Shown in pieces: positions 1 to 8,601 of a stretch of DNA of 64,000 nt; position 1 is the first letter of the stretch, and every line of letters begins with the position of its first letter. A model generated the notes under the pieces. It was not told the DNA's origin. It saw only the letters and a program-made list of their open reading frames with translations, and ran no database searches. The stretch is from Bradyrhizobium sp. JYMT SZCCT0428 (GTDB taxonomy: Bacteria; Pseudomonadota; Alphaproteobacteria; Rhizobiales; Xanthobacteraceae). The stretch is from NCBI RefSeq assembly GCF_018131075.1, contig NZ_JAFCLS010000031.1, positions 39,514 to 103,513 of the forward strand. Reading direction: 5' to 3'. A program made the position numbers and the translations under genes.

Positions 1-1531
1 TCTTCAACTGCTGCTCGACGATGACGCGGCGCGCGTCGTCATGGCTGTGATCGGTGCACTTGCACATCGGCTTGACCTTCGGCGCCGTCGAATAGTCGCC
101 GCCGAGCGTGAACGCGAGCACTTGCTCGACGAGGCCGGTACATGAACCGCACGATGATGATGCCTTGGTGTGGGCGCGCACGTCATCGATCGTGAACAGC
201 TTCTTTTCGGCGATCGCCTTGACGATGGTGCCCTTGCAGACGCCGTTGCAGCCGCAAATCTCTGCCTCGTCGCCCATGGCGGCGACCGAATTCTGGCCGG
301 CATGACCGCCGTCGCCGAGATTGGCCGCGCCGAACACCAGGCGCTCGCGCATCTGCGAGATATCCGTGCCGTCGCGCAGATGCTGGAAGTACCAGGGCCC
401 GTCGACCGTATCGCCGTAGAGCACGGCGCCGACGATCTTCTTGTCGCGCAGGACGATCCGCTTGTAGACGCCGCGCGCGGCGTCCTGCATCACGACTTCT
501 TCCTTGTCGGCGCCGGGCGCGAAATCGCCGGCGGAGAACAGGTCGATGCCCGTCACCTTCAGCTTGGTCGAGACCACCGATCCCGAATAGCTGGCAAAGC
601 CCTTCATGGCGAGCTGATTGGCGCAGACCTTGGCCTGATCGAACAGCGGCGCGACCAGACCGTAGGTCTGGCGACGGTGCTGCACGCATTCGCCGACCGC
701 GTAGATGCGCCCGTCATAGGTCTGCATGGTGTCGGAGACGACAATGCCACGCTCGCAATGGATGCCCGCCTTCTGCGCGAGCTCGATGTTCGGGCGGATG
801 CCGACGGCCATCACGACCAGATCGGCCGGAAGCTCCACGCCATCGGCAAAGCGCACGCCCGTGACGCGGTCCTCGCCGAGGATCGCCTGCGTCTGCGCCG
901 GCATCTTGAACACCATGCCGCGCTCTTCCAGCGACTTGCGCAGCATTCCGCTGGCAACCGGATCGAGCTGCCGCTCCATCAGGCAGTCGAGCAGATGCAC
1001 GACGGTGACGTTCATGCCGCGCTTCATCAACCCGTTGGCGGCCTCGAGGCCGAGCAGGCCTCCGCCGATCACGACGGCGTTCGGATGGCTCGTCGACGCC
1101 TCAACCATGCGCTCGACGTCCTGGATATCCCGAAAGCCGATGACGCCGGGAAGATCCTTGCCGGGAAGCGGCAACATGATCGGGTTGGAGCCGGTGGCGA
1201 TCAGCAGCCGATCATAAGCGACGCGCGCGCCGGTGGCGGTGACGACCTCGCAGGTGCGCCGGTCGATCATCACGATCGTCTCGCCCTTGCGCAGCGTGAT
1301 GCCGTTGTCGTCGTACCATTGCTCGGTGTTGAGCATGATGTCGTCGACGGACTTCTCGCCGGAGAGAACCGGTGACAGCAGGATACGATTGTAATTGCCG
1401 TAAGGCTCGGAACCGAACACCGTGATGTCGTAGAGATCAGGCGCACGCTCCAGCAGCGTTTCCACTGTGCGGATGCCGGCCATGCCGTTGCCGATCACCA
1501 CCAGCTTCTGCCTGCTAACTTTCTCGAGCAT
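1..1531 (-). CDS. nirB: Nitrite reductase [NAD(P)H] large subunit, N-terminal 510 residues (runs off the left edge)
   Basis: Assimilatory nitrite reductase reduces nitrite to ammonium in the cytoplasm with NAD(P)H. Read leftward from ATG at 1531 the frame stays open to the window edge. Visible parts: an FAD-binding Rossmann motif GNGMAG near residue 15, a second dinucleotide motif GGGLLGLEAA near residue 150, and a BFD-like [2Fe-2S] module with CGCNGVCKG followed by CGSCTG near residues 430-470. The sirohaem and 4Fe-4S part lies outside the window. AGG lies just upstream of the start. It is transcribed divergently from the nitrate transporter and is preceded by a sigma-54-like promoter. Known of the family: NirB works with NirD and a nitrate reductase, neither visible here. 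Confidence 0.95.
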   Translation of the reverse strand, partial: MLEKVSRQKLVVIGNGMAGIRTVETLLERAPDLYDITVFGSEPYGNYNRILLSPVLSGEKSVDDIMLNTEQWYDDNGITLRKGETIVMIDRRTCEVVTATGARVAYDRLLIATGSNPIMLPLPGKDLPGVIGFRDIQDVERMVEASTSHPNAVVIGGGLLGLEAANGLMKRGMNVTVVHLLDCLMERQLDPVASGMLRKSLEERGMVFKMPAQTQAILGEDRVTGVRFADGVELPADLVVMAVGIRPNIELAQKAGIHCERGIVVSDTMQTYDGRIYAVGECVQHRRQTYGLVAPLFDQAKVCANQLAMKGFASYSGSVVSTKLKVTGIDLFSAGDFAPGADKEEVVMQDAARGVYKRIVLRDKKIVGAVLYGDTVDGPWYFQHLRDGTDISQMRERLVFGAANLGDGGHAGQNSVAAMGDEAEICGCNGVCKGTIVKAIAEKKLFTIDDVRAHTKASSSCGSCTGLVEQVLAFTLGGDYSTAPKVKPMCKCTDHSHDDARRVIVEQQLK

Positions 1532-1550
1532 GATCTGCCTTTCGCATTCC

Positions 1551-1584
1551 GACGACACCGCGCGTCGACGCGACATGCGTCGTC
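1551..1584 (-). promoter_or_regulatory. nirB leader with competing hairpins
   Basis: In the roughly 125-nt leader between the predicted sigma-54 start and nirB, several mutually exclusive pairings can form: CGACGC (1566-1571) with GCGTCG (1577-1582), the self-complementary CGCGTCGACGCG (1561-1572), and GACGAC (1551-1556) with GTCGTC (1579-1584). No U-tract follows, so this is not a plain terminator. It could be a binding site for an ANTAR-type antiterminator such as NasT, but that is inference. Confidence 0.35.
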
Positions 1585-1669
1585 GATCGGTGGAATAGAG
1601 ATTGGGAGTTTTGAGGAGCCCATCCGCGGGCAGCTGACCATCATCAATGACGATCGATATTTCCTTGAA

Positions 1670-1685
1670 TACAAAACGCGTGCCA
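1670..1685 (-). promoter_or_regulatory. Sigma-54 (-24/-12) promoter for nirB
   Basis: On the minus strand the sequence is TGGCACG-N4-TTGTA, against the RpoN consensus TGGCACG-N4-TTGCW: one mismatch in the -12 element and exact spacing. It lies about 140 bp upstream of the nirB ATG. This suggests nitrogen-starvation control through NtrC and RpoN. Confidence 0.7.
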
Positions 1686-1749
1686 ACTCCGCAGCAGCGA
1701 TTCCGCGAGCGATATCAATACGTTTATCGGCTGCCGCGAATTCAGGCGC

Positions 1750-1766
1750 TTGTGCGCACCGCACAA
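1750..1766. promoter_or_regulatory. 17-bp palindrome between the two sigma-54 promoters (candidate activator site)
   Basis: TTGTGCG-CAC-CGCACAA is a perfect 7-3-7 inverted repeat. The 7-3-7 geometry is that of NtrC sites, but the bases do not match the enteric consensus TGCACCA-N3-TGGTGCA. It is about 65 bp upstream of the nirB promoter and 130 bp upstream of the narK promoter, a normal distance for an enhancer site. Confidence 0.4.
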
Positions 1767-1801
1767 AAAAGCACCACCCTGCGCGTTTGAGTGGCGCGAT
1801 T

Positions 1802-1818
1802 TGCTGCCCGCGGCAGCA
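1802..1818. promoter_or_regulatory. Hairpin-forming palindrome in the nirB-narK intergenic region
   Basis: TGCTGCC-CGC-GGCAGCA is a perfect inverted repeat followed by gatcgggttttctt. It lies upstream of the predicted narK start of transcription, so it is probably a DNA site or the end of another transcript rather than part of the narK leader. Confidence 0.3.
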
Positions 1819-1895
1819 GATCGGGTTTTCTTCCCCAGCGGCGGAATAGCGGTCAACGCGTTGCGATTAAAGGCAAAGTGCCGCTCGCAATCGAA

Positions 1896-1911
1896 TGGCA
1901 CAGATATTGCT
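1896..1911 (+). promoter_or_regulatory. Sigma-54 (-24/-12) promoter for the nitrate transporter operon
   Basis: TGGCAC-N5-TTGCT matches both RpoN half-sites with exact spacing. It predicts a start near 1922 and a leader of about 120 nt before the ATG at 2043. With the minus-strand promoter at 1670-1685 it makes a divergent RpoN-controlled pair. Confidence 0.8.
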
Positions 1912-1927
1912 GCCCTTAGCGCCAATC

Positions 1928-1959
1928 GAGACCCGTCTCAATGACGAGAACGGCTCTCG
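1928..1959 (+). promoter_or_regulatory. Two small tandem hairpins in the narK leader
   Basis: GAGAC-cc-GTCTC (1928-1939) is followed five bases later by CGAGA-acggc-TCTCG (1945-1959). Tandem short stem-loops are what ANTAR-domain antiterminators (NasR, NasT) bind in nitrate-assimilation leaders. The loops here are not clear hexanucleotides with A1/G4, and I see no terminator after them, so the assignment is tentative. Confidence 0.3.
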
Positions 1960-2042
1960 CTTTCACCCATATTCCATCTGTTGTGCAGAGACCTTCCGCG
2001 CCCGCGCGTCGGTGTTGGCTGCACGATCGCGAGGCTGTCGCA

Positions 2043-3302
2043 ATGAAGTTTGCTGAGTTCAAGAAGGCTGGCCATTGGCCGACGCTACTGGCTGCGTTTC
2101 TTTACTTCGACATCAGTTTCATGGCCTGGGTCGCGCTCGGCCCGCTGATGGTCTACATCGCGCACGACATGAACCTCGCGGTCAGCGAGAAGTTTACGCT
2201 CGTGGCCATCCCGGTTCTGGCCGGCGCGCTGCTGCGCGTCCCGATGGGCATCCTGGCCGATATCATCGGCGCCAAGCGAACCGGCATCATCGCGCAACTC
2301 ATCGTCACCGCGGCGACGGCCTGGGTATGGCGGTACGGGCTCGACAGCAAGCTCGCGATCATCATCTTCGGCCTGGTGCTCGGCATTGGCGGCGCGTCCT
2401 TCGCCGTCGCTTTGCCACAGGCGAGCCGCTGGTACCCGCCGCAATATCAGGGCGTGGTGATGGGCATCGCAGGCGCCGGCAATATGGGCGTCGTCATCGA
2501 TACGATGCTCGCACCGACGATCGCCGAGCATTTCGGCTGGCAGGCCGTGTTCGGTTTCCTGCTGATTCCGATGGTGCTGGTGCTCGCATATTACGTCTTC
2601 GCGGCCAAGGATGCGCCGGGCGAGCGCAAGCCGATCTCGCTGAAGGCCTATGCCACGCTGCTGCGCGATCCCGATAGCCGCTGGTTCATGTTCTTCTACT
2701 TCATCACATTCGGCGGCTTCGTTGGCCTCGCCAACGCGCTGCCGCTGTATTTCACCGTGCAGTATCATGTCTCCGGCGTGGCGGCGGGTCTGCTGGTCTC
2801 GCTGATCGTCGCCTTTGGCTCCGGCTTCCGCCCGGTCGGCGGACTGATTGCCGACCGCATCGGCGGCATCCGCTCGTTGTCGGTGCTGTTCGCGGTCGTC
2901 GTCGCCGCTTATCTCGTCATCGCCTTCATGCCGGAAGGGCCGGCGGCTCCAACCGCGGCGGGCTGGTCGCTGTTGCAGATGCCGCGCATCGCGTGGATGT
3001 CGGTGCTGCTGTTCTCGGTCGGCGTGCTGGCGCTCCGCATGGGCAACGGCGCGGTGTTTCAACTCATCCCGCTCCGCTTCCGTCAGGACATCGGCCTGAT
3101 GACCGGTCTGGTCGGGTGCGCCGGAGGCGTCGGCGGCTTTTTCCTGGCCCAGGCGCTCGGCACCGCCAAGGCCGCAACCGGCGGCTTCGGCGCCGGCTTC
3201 CTGTTTTTCGGAGCGCTGGCATTGCTTGGCTTTATCGGACTTGCCATGGTCAAGGTCCGATGGCGCACGACATGGGGCGCTGCATCGGGAGCGCGGGTCT
3301 GA
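2043..3302 (+). CDS. MFS nitrate/nitrite transporter (NarK/NasA type)
   Basis: A 419-residue inner-membrane protein of the major facilitator superfamily with about 12 hydrophobic segments, the usual length for NarK/NasA nitrate-nitrite porters. The start is set at MKFAEFKKAGHW because GAGG lies eight bases upstream and this is where homology to the family should begin; the frame is also open upstream from 1941. Context supports nitrate uptake: divergent nirB, sigma-54 promoter, and a phosphatase/kinase gene 36 bp downstream as in other proteobacterial nitrate-assimilation clusters. Specificity for nitrate rather than nitrite cannot be told from sequence alone. Confidence 0.88.
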   Translation: MKFAEFKKAGHWPTLLAAFLYFDISFMAWVALGPLMVYIAHDMNLAVSEKFTLVAIPVLAGALLRVPMGILADIIGAKRTGIIAQLIVTAATAWVWRYGLDSKLAIIIFGLVLGIGGASFAVALPQASRWYPPQYQGVVMGIAGAGNMGVVIDTMLAPTIAEHFGWQAVFGFLLIPMVLVLAYYVFAAKDAPGERKPISLKAYATLLRDPDSRWFMFFYFITFGGFVGLANALPLYFTVQYHVSGVAAGLLVSLIVAFGSGFRPVGGLIADRIGGIRSLSVLFAVVVAAYLVIAFMPEGPAAPTAAGWSLLQMPRIAWMSVLLFSVGVLALRMGNGAVFQLIPLRFRQDIGLMTGLVGCAGGVGGFFLAQALGTAKAATGGFGAGFLFFGALALLGFIGLAMVKVRWRTTWGAASGARV

Positions 3303-3338
3303 CGCCGCGCGCTTCCAAAGGCTCGGCAGGTCTCTGAC

Positions 3339-5042
3339 GTGACGATCGGTTCGCAGAGAAATCTTCAGGTGCGCGTCGGTTTCGTCAGCGAGACCGGCAA
3401 ACGGGCGACCAACGAAGACTACGTCGCGGCCTGCCTCGGTCAGACCGGCGCATTCAACCGCGACATCGTTGCCGCGGTGGCGGATGGTGTCGGCGGCCAC
3501 AAGGGCGGACGGGAAGCCGCCGAACTGACCGTGCGTTGTTTTCTCGACGCCTACTATTCGCTTCCGGAAACGCTGGGCGTCCGGCGCATCGCCTCGCGGG
3601 CGCTGGAGGCCGCCAACAGCTGGATCTATGCGCAGGGCCGCGTCGATTCCAGGCTCAGCGGCATGAGCTGCGCGTTCTCGTCGATGATCCTGTCGCGCCG
3701 CACCTGTCACATCGTTCACATCGGCGACACACGCGCCTACCGTTTGAGCGAGGGCCGTCTGGAGCGGCTGACCAAGGATCACGTCGCGGGACGCGGCGAC
3801 CTCGCCCATTTGCTCAACCGCGCGATCGGCTTCGAGGATTTCGCGCGCGTCGACTATACCGCGGTCGGCCTGCGGCAACACGACCGGTTGCTGATCTGCA
3901 GCGACGGCATTCACGGCGTCCTCGACGACGGCCGCCTGCAGGTACTGCTCGACGAGCGCGCTTCGCCTGAGGAAACCGCGCGCAAGCTGGTGGACACGGC
4001 GCTGGCAGCCGGCAGCAGCGACAACATGACCGCGTTGGTGCTCGACGTCATCGACCTGCCGCCGGCCGACCGCAACGAACTCACCCACGCCATCGAAACC
4101 CTTCCCATCCTGGAGCTGCCGTCGTCCGGCGAGACGATCGACGATTTCGTGCTCCAGGAGGTGCTTTCCGACGGCCGCTATAGCCGGCTGTTCGTCGCCA
4201 CCGACAAGCGGCAAAACCGCAAACTGGTGCTGAAATTTCCTCACCCGCGCGTTGCCAGCGAAGGCTCATATCGACTCGCCTTTGTACGCGAAGCATGGGT
4301 GGCGGCCCGTGTCAGAAGCCTGTGGATCGGCGAGATCATCGAAGTTCCCGCCGGCCGCCAGACGCGGCTCTATTCGGTGATGCCGCTGTATGAGGGCGAA
4401 ACGCTCGAGCAGCGCCTGAACCGCTCGCCGCAGCTTTCGCTCACCGAAGGCATCGGGATTGCCACCAAGCTGGCACGTGCGGTGGCGACCTTGCATCGCG
4501 CCGGCATCATCCATCGCGACATCAAGCCTGACAACGTCATCCTGCTGGCGGCCGGCGGATTGCGGCTGGTCGATCTCGGCGTCGCCCGGGTGCCGCTGCT
4601 CGAGGATTTCCCGGCGCAGGACATTCCGGGCACCGCGAGTTACATGGCCCCCGAACTCTTCAGCGGCCGCGCGGGAGACGAATTTTCCGATCTCTATGCC
4701 CTCGGCGTGACCGTCTACCGCATGTTCAGCATCGCCTACCCCTATGGCGAGATCGAACCGTTTTCACGGCCACGCTTCGGCAAACCGGTTTCGCTGTCGC
4801 GTTACCGTCCCGATCTGCCGGCCTGGCTCGATGCCGTCATCGGCAAGGCGCTCGCCGTCGACCCCACCCAACGCTTCGGCGACGTCATCGAATTCGCCCA
4901 CGAACTGGAAAACGGCGCCATGTGGGCGAAGCCCGCCGCCGAGAAGCGACGGGCGCTCTATGAGCGCAACCCGCTGGTGTTCTGGAAAGTATTGTCGGCG
5001 AGCCTCGTCATCCTGGTCGCGATACTCCTGGCGTGGCGCTGA
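3339..5042 (+). CDS. Bifunctional PP2C-type phosphatase / Ser-Thr protein kinase, tail-anchored
   Basis: A 567-residue fusion with a GTG start. Residues 10-240 are a PP2C phosphatase: NED at 25-27, DGVGGH from D49, GDTRAY at 129-134, SDG at 188-190 and SDN at 227-229, all metal-ligand motifs. Residues 270-530 are a Hanks-type kinase: VLKF with K299, HRDIKPDN from 392, DLG at 412-414 (for DFG) and APE at 437-439. Residues 547-566 form a C-terminal membrane helix, so both domains face the cytoplasm. The glycine-rich loop is poor (SDGRYS). It directly follows the nitrate transporter, an arrangement also known in other proteobacteria. Inference: it controls nitrate uptake or reduction after translation; the substrate is unknown. 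Confidence 0.9.
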   Translation: MTIGSQRNLQVRVGFVSETGKRATNEDYVAACLGQTGAFNRDIVAAVADGVGGHKGGREAAELTVRCFLDAYYSLPETLGVRRIASRALEAANSWIYAQGRVDSRLSGMSCAFSSMILSRRTCHIVHIGDTRAYRLSEGRLERLTKDHVAGRGDLAHLLNRAIGFEDFARVDYTAVGLRQHDRLLICSDGIHGVLDDGRLQVLLDERASPEETARKLVDTALAAGSSDNMTALVLDVIDLPPADRNELTHAIETLPILELPSSGETIDDFVLQEVLSDGRYSRLFVATDKRQNRKLVLKFPHPRVASEGSYRLAFVREAWVAARVRSLWIGEIIEVPAGRQTRLYSVMPLYEGETLEQRLNRSPQLSLTEGIGIATKLARAVATLHRAGIIHRDIKPDNVILLAAGGLRLVDLGVARVPLLEDFPAQDIPGTASYMAPELFSGRAGDEFSDLYALGVTVYRMFSIAYPYGEIEPFSRPRFGKPVSLSRYRPDLPAWLDAVIGKALAVDPTQRFGDVIEFAHELENGAMWAKPAAEKRRALYERNPLVFWKVLSASLVILVAILLAWR

Positions 5043-5053
5043 CGATCGATGCC

Positions 5054-5869
5054 CTACGTCTCGATCCCCCGGTCGAAATCGTCTTCGAAGCGCAGATGCT
5101 TGACGCTGCGGCCGCGGCGGCGCACCAGCTTCAAGGCCTCGATCCCGATCCTGATGTGGATCTCGACATAGTTCTCGGTCACCGTACGATCCGACACTTC
5201 GGTCTTCACACCCTCGGGGATCATCGGCTGATCGGACACCAAAAGCAGCGCGCCGGTCGAAATATGGTTGGCGAATCCTGCCGCAAAAATCGTTGCCGTC
5301 TCCATGTCGATCGCCATGCTTCGGGTGCGGCGCAAGACTTCCTTGAAGCGATCATCGTGTTCCCAGACGCGGCGATTGGTGGTGTATACGGTGCCGGTCC
5401 AATAGTCGCGACCGAGATCGCGGATCATCGTCGACACCGCGCGCTGCAATTCGAACGCGGGCAGCGCAGGAACCTCCGGCGGCAGATAATCATTCGACGT
5501 CCCCTCGCCGCGGATGGCGGCGATCGGCAGAATCAAATCGCCAATCTGGTTTTTGCGCTTCAGCCCGCCGCACTTGCCGAGAAACAACACGGCCTTCGGC
5601 GCGATGGCGCTGAGCAGATCCATCACGGTCGCGGCGTTCGGGCTTCCCATGCCGAAGTTGATCAGCGTGATGCCGTCGGCCGTGGCGTTGGGCATCGGCC
5701 GATCGATGCCGTTGACCAGAACGCCGTTCCCTGCGGCGAACCATTCCACGTAATTGTCGAAATTGGTCAGGAGAACATAGTCTCCGAATTCAGAAAGCTG
5801 TGTGCCGGTGTAACGCGGCAGCCAGTTTTCCACGATGTCCTTTTTGTCTCGCATTGCCTTTCGACTCAC
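5054..5869 (-). CDS. amn: AMP nucleosidase
   Basis: Hydrolyses AMP to adenine and ribose 5-phosphate. The 271-residue protein is a purine-nucleoside-phosphorylase-fold enzyme with INFGMGSPNAAT, FLGKCGG, a GTSNDY loop and AIDMETATIFAAGF, the base- and ribose-binding motifs of Amn. It lacks the extra N-terminal regulatory domain of the long enterobacterial form, which fits the short form in many alphaproteobacteria. A second in-frame ATG five codons in (5854) is an equally good start. It converges on the kinase gene with only 11 bp between stops. Confidence 0.85.
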   Translation of the reverse strand: MSRKAMRDKKDIVENWLPRYTGTQLSEFGDYVLLTNFDNYVEWFAAGNGVLVNGIDRPMPNATADGITLINFGMGSPNAATVMDLLSAIAPKAVLFLGKCGGLKRKNQIGDLILPIAAIRGEGTSNDYLPPEVPALPAFELQRAVSTMIRDLGRDYWTGTVYTTNRRVWEHDDRFKEVLRRTRSMAIDMETATIFAAGFANHISTGALLLVSDQPMIPEGVKTEVSDRTVTENYVEIHIRIGIEALKLVRRRGRSVKHLRFEDDFDRGIET

Positions 5870-5952
5870 CTCGCGGCGCCCAGCAAGGCCAAGTCTATCA
5901 CGCCGACAACGACCGTGCCGCCGCCTTCGGCATCAAATTACGAGGTAGCCAT

Positions 5953-7185
5953 TCAAATCACGAAGAACCCATGGCTGGCGTCGCGCCGGAGCTGGTCGAC
6001 CAGGCCATATTCCCAGTCGAGATAGGCCTGCATTGCAGCGGTCGCGACATCGGTGCCCTCATAGGGACGCCGGTAGCGCTGCGACGGATCGGGCTTTGGC
6101 AGGACCACTGGCGGGCCGACTTCGAGCGCGCCGTCATAGCCGCCATCGAGCACATAGGTTTCCCATCCCATCTGCGCGAGCCAGGACGCGGTCATGTCGG
6201 CGCGGACGCCGAGATTGTCCGACAGCAGAATCCGCGCGCCGCGCACCGGCGCGGCCATGTCGATTTCCTGCACCAGCTGTCCGCCGGCGTAATGGCGGAA
6301 GCCCGCGAGGTGACCGGCGGCATATTCCTCGGCATCACGCACGTCGAAGCGATAGAGCGTACGGCTGGTCTGCGCCGCCAGCGCCCGCGCCTCTTCCGGG
6401 CCGACACGCCGCACGCCGGCGCGATAGGCGACATCGCGCGCATTGGCTTTTGCATTCTCGGAAGCGCCGATGGCACCACGACGGCCAGAACCGTGTTCGA
6501 GATCCTGCTTTGCCAACGTCCAGCCGATGGTGCCGTTGCGCAGCGCCACGACTTTATTGGCGACGCCGGCATTGATCAGCGACTGGGTGCCGATGATCGA
6601 GCGGGTGCGGCCGGCACAATTGACGATGATGGTGGTTTCGGGATCCGGCGCCGCCTCGCCGGCACGCAGCACCAGCTCGGCGCCGGGCACGCTGATCGAG
6701 CCCGGGATGTTCATGGTCGCGTATTCGTCGAAGCGGCGAACGTCGAGAATCCGGATATTGGCCTTGCGCGCAATCAGGCTTGCGACCTCTTCCGCCGCCA
6801 GCGACGGCGTATGGCGGCGATGCTCCACCAGTTCGCCAAACGCCTTGGCGTAGGAATTGACGTCCTGGAACAGCTCAAAGCCCGCGGCCTGCCAGCCCTG
6901 CAGCCCGCCATCGAGCGCGCGGACGTTGGTGTATCCCAGCGTTTTGAACCGATCGATCGCCTGCGGGACGAGGCCTTCGCCCGCGTCGTAAACCACGATC
7001 GGCACGTCCTTGCGCGGCAGCCGCGTCCCGGCTTCGAGCGCGATACGGCCGGCGGCCATGTTGGCGGCAAACAGCGGATGGCCGGTGGCGAAAGCCGCCT
7101 CGTGCCGCAGATCGAGCAACGCGATTTCATCGCGCAGCAGAAGCGCGGTGCGGACTTGCGAGGGTGTGACGGTGGGTGGGGTCAT
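5953..7185 (-). CDS. Triple-domain rhodanese-like protein
   Basis: A 410-residue protein with three tandem rhodanese folds. Domain 1 (about 8-105) has the DLR entry motif, but the active-site loop reads VYDAGEG with D67 in the Cys position. Domain 2 (about 128-228) has LDVRRFDEY and NCAGRTRS with catalytic C190. Domain 3 (about 262-352) has FDVRDAEEYAAGH but LSDNLG with D323. So only the middle domain should transfer sulfur. A final 55 residues may be a separate tail. No signal peptide is seen. It is a single gene with its own start near 7185; the sulfur donor and acceptor are unknown. Confidence 0.85.
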   Translation of the reverse strand: MTPPTVTPSQVRTALLLRDEIALLDLRHEAAFATGHPLFAANMAAGRIALEAGTRLPRKDVPIVVYDAGEGLVPQAIDRFKTLGYTNVRALDGGLQGWQAAGFELFQDVNSYAKAFGELVEHRRHTPSLAAEEVASLIARKANIRILDVRRFDEYATMNIPGSISVPGAELVLRAGEAAPDPETTIIVNCAGRTRSIIGTQSLINAGVANKVVALRNGTIGWTLAKQDLEHGSGRRGAIGASENAKANARDVAYRAGVRRVGPEEARALAAQTSRTLYRFDVRDAEEYAAGHLAGFRHYAGGQLVQEIDMAAPVRGARILLSDNLGVRADMTASWLAQMGWETYVLDGGYDGALEVGPPVVLPKPDPSQRYRRPYEGTDVATAAMQAYLDWEYGLVDQLRRDASHGFFVI

Positions 7186-7290
7186 GGCATGGCGGGTCTG
7201 GAGGTGGCGTTGTTGCTGCCGTCATCGCACAACGCGGCGAATAATTCACCAGCAAATAACGAATGGCACGCCATCCTTCAGCATGCAGAT

Positions 7291-8382
7291 CTAGAGATAC
7301 ACTTCGTCGATATTGACGGACGATTCCACGCCAAGCTTGACGAAATGGCTCGCCAGCCAGTCGTTCGCGCATTTCCGGCCCTGGTCGCGAAGAAAAACCA
7401 GAAAGTCCCAATCGGCGTTGTATTTGCTGGTCGGGCTGAGCGCCCCCATGAATTCATCGTCGGCGACGCTATGGATGAAGATCTGCCGGACGTCTCCGCC
7501 CACGATACGGTTCTGCTTGACCAGGCCGGTGATGAAACTGACCGCCCGCATCTCCCGCATCAGCGATGAATTGAAACTGATCTCGTTGATGCGGTTCAGG
7601 ATATCGCCTGCTGCATGGGGCAGCTCCTTGCGGAACAGCGGATTAATATGAACGATGACAATATCGGAGCTCTTGCAGTTGTAGATGAGTGGGAACAGCG
7701 CCGGATTTCCCATGTAACCGCCGTCCCAATAGGCCTCACCGTCGATCTCGACGGCGTGAAACATGGTCGGAACACATGCCGAGGCCATCACGGCCGACGC
7801 TGAAATTTCTGCGCCTGAGAAGATCTTCACCTTGCCGGTGCGAACGTTGGTCGCAGACAGGAACAGCTTGACCGGACAGTCCGGGCGCTTCAGCACCTCG
7901 AAATCGATCGATTGCTCGACCACCTCGCGCAACGGATTATAGTCCGACGGATTGAACTCATAGGGCGACAGCACGCGCGTCACGAAGCCGAGCAGCGAGA
8001 AGACCGGCGACCAGGTCAGCTTGTGGTTCCCCAGCAGCCGGTCGATCGGGCTTGGTTGCAACGGCCCCAGACTCGCCGCATCGCTGACACGTTTCCAGTA
8101 GTCGGTGAGCGCCTTGCGCGCCCCTTCACGGCCGCCGACGGAAAGCCCGTAGGCAAACACCGCCGCATTCATCGCGCCGGCACTGGTCGCACTCAATCCC
8201 TCGAAGGCAACGTCCTTTTCGTCGAGGAGCCGGTCGAGCACGCCCCAGGTGAAGGCGCCATGGGCGCCGCCACCCTGAAGGGCCAGATTGATTGTCCTGA
8301 CCTGGTTGGAGAGTGCCGGTCCGTCGCCGGCATTTCCTGCCTCAGGCGTTGCCGCCGAAAAGCGCCCCGAAGCCGCGTCCAT
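7291..8382 (-). CDS. Patatin-like phospholipase
   Basis: A 363-residue predicted acyl hydrolase. The patatin signature is complete: oxyanion loop GGGAHGAF near residue 37, nucleophile elbow ATSAG (GXSXG-like) near 65 and the dyad Asp in DGGYMGNP near 210. No clear signal peptide. The C-terminal part has no motif I recognise. It probably hydrolyses phospholipid or other acyl esters; the substrate cannot be predicted. A 219-bp stretch upstream (8383-8601) holds no gene that I can support. Confidence 0.85.
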   Translation of the reverse strand: MDAASGRFSAATPEAGNAGDGPALSNQVRTINLALQGGGAHGAFTWGVLDRLLDEKDVAFEGLSATSAGAMNAAVFAYGLSVGGREGARKALTDYWKRVSDAASLGPLQPSPIDRLLGNHKLTWSPVFSLLGFVTRVLSPYEFNPSDYNPLREVVEQSIDFEVLKRPDCPVKLFLSATNVRTGKVKIFSGAEISASAVMASACVPTMFHAVEIDGEAYWDGGYMGNPALFPLIYNCKSSDIVIVHINPLFRKELPHAAGDILNRINEISFNSSLMREMRAVSFITGLVKQNRIVGGDVRQIFIHSVADDEFMGALSPTSKYNADWDFLVFLRDQGRKCANDWLASHFVKLGVESSVNIDEVYL

Positions 8383-8601
8383 CGCAGAACTCCAATTTTA
8401 ATGGTGTTCGCAAGCAGTCAGGAAGAAATGTGGCTCCCGAGTACAGGATCCGCAAGCAGACCTAAGTCAATAGATGTTCTGAGGAAGGCACCATGGAGCA
8501 TCAGATGTAGCGGCGCGGTGCAAAGGCCGTGACGTCGTACGATGGTGGTACTCCCTTGATCATGGCGGCGCGGCGCCGTGCCACGCGGGGACGCCTGCAC
8601 A

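Noticed and set aside
2085..4244. A very long open frame (719 codons) on the minus strand across the transporter and phosphatase-kinase genes
   Set aside because: It is antisense to two well-supported genes, has an amino-acid make-up rich in His, Asp, Arg and Gln as expected for a shadow of G+C-rich coding DNA, and shows no motif.
5800..7569. A 589-codon plus-strand frame over the rhodanese gene
   Set aside because: Antisense shadow; the minus strand has a clear three-domain protein.
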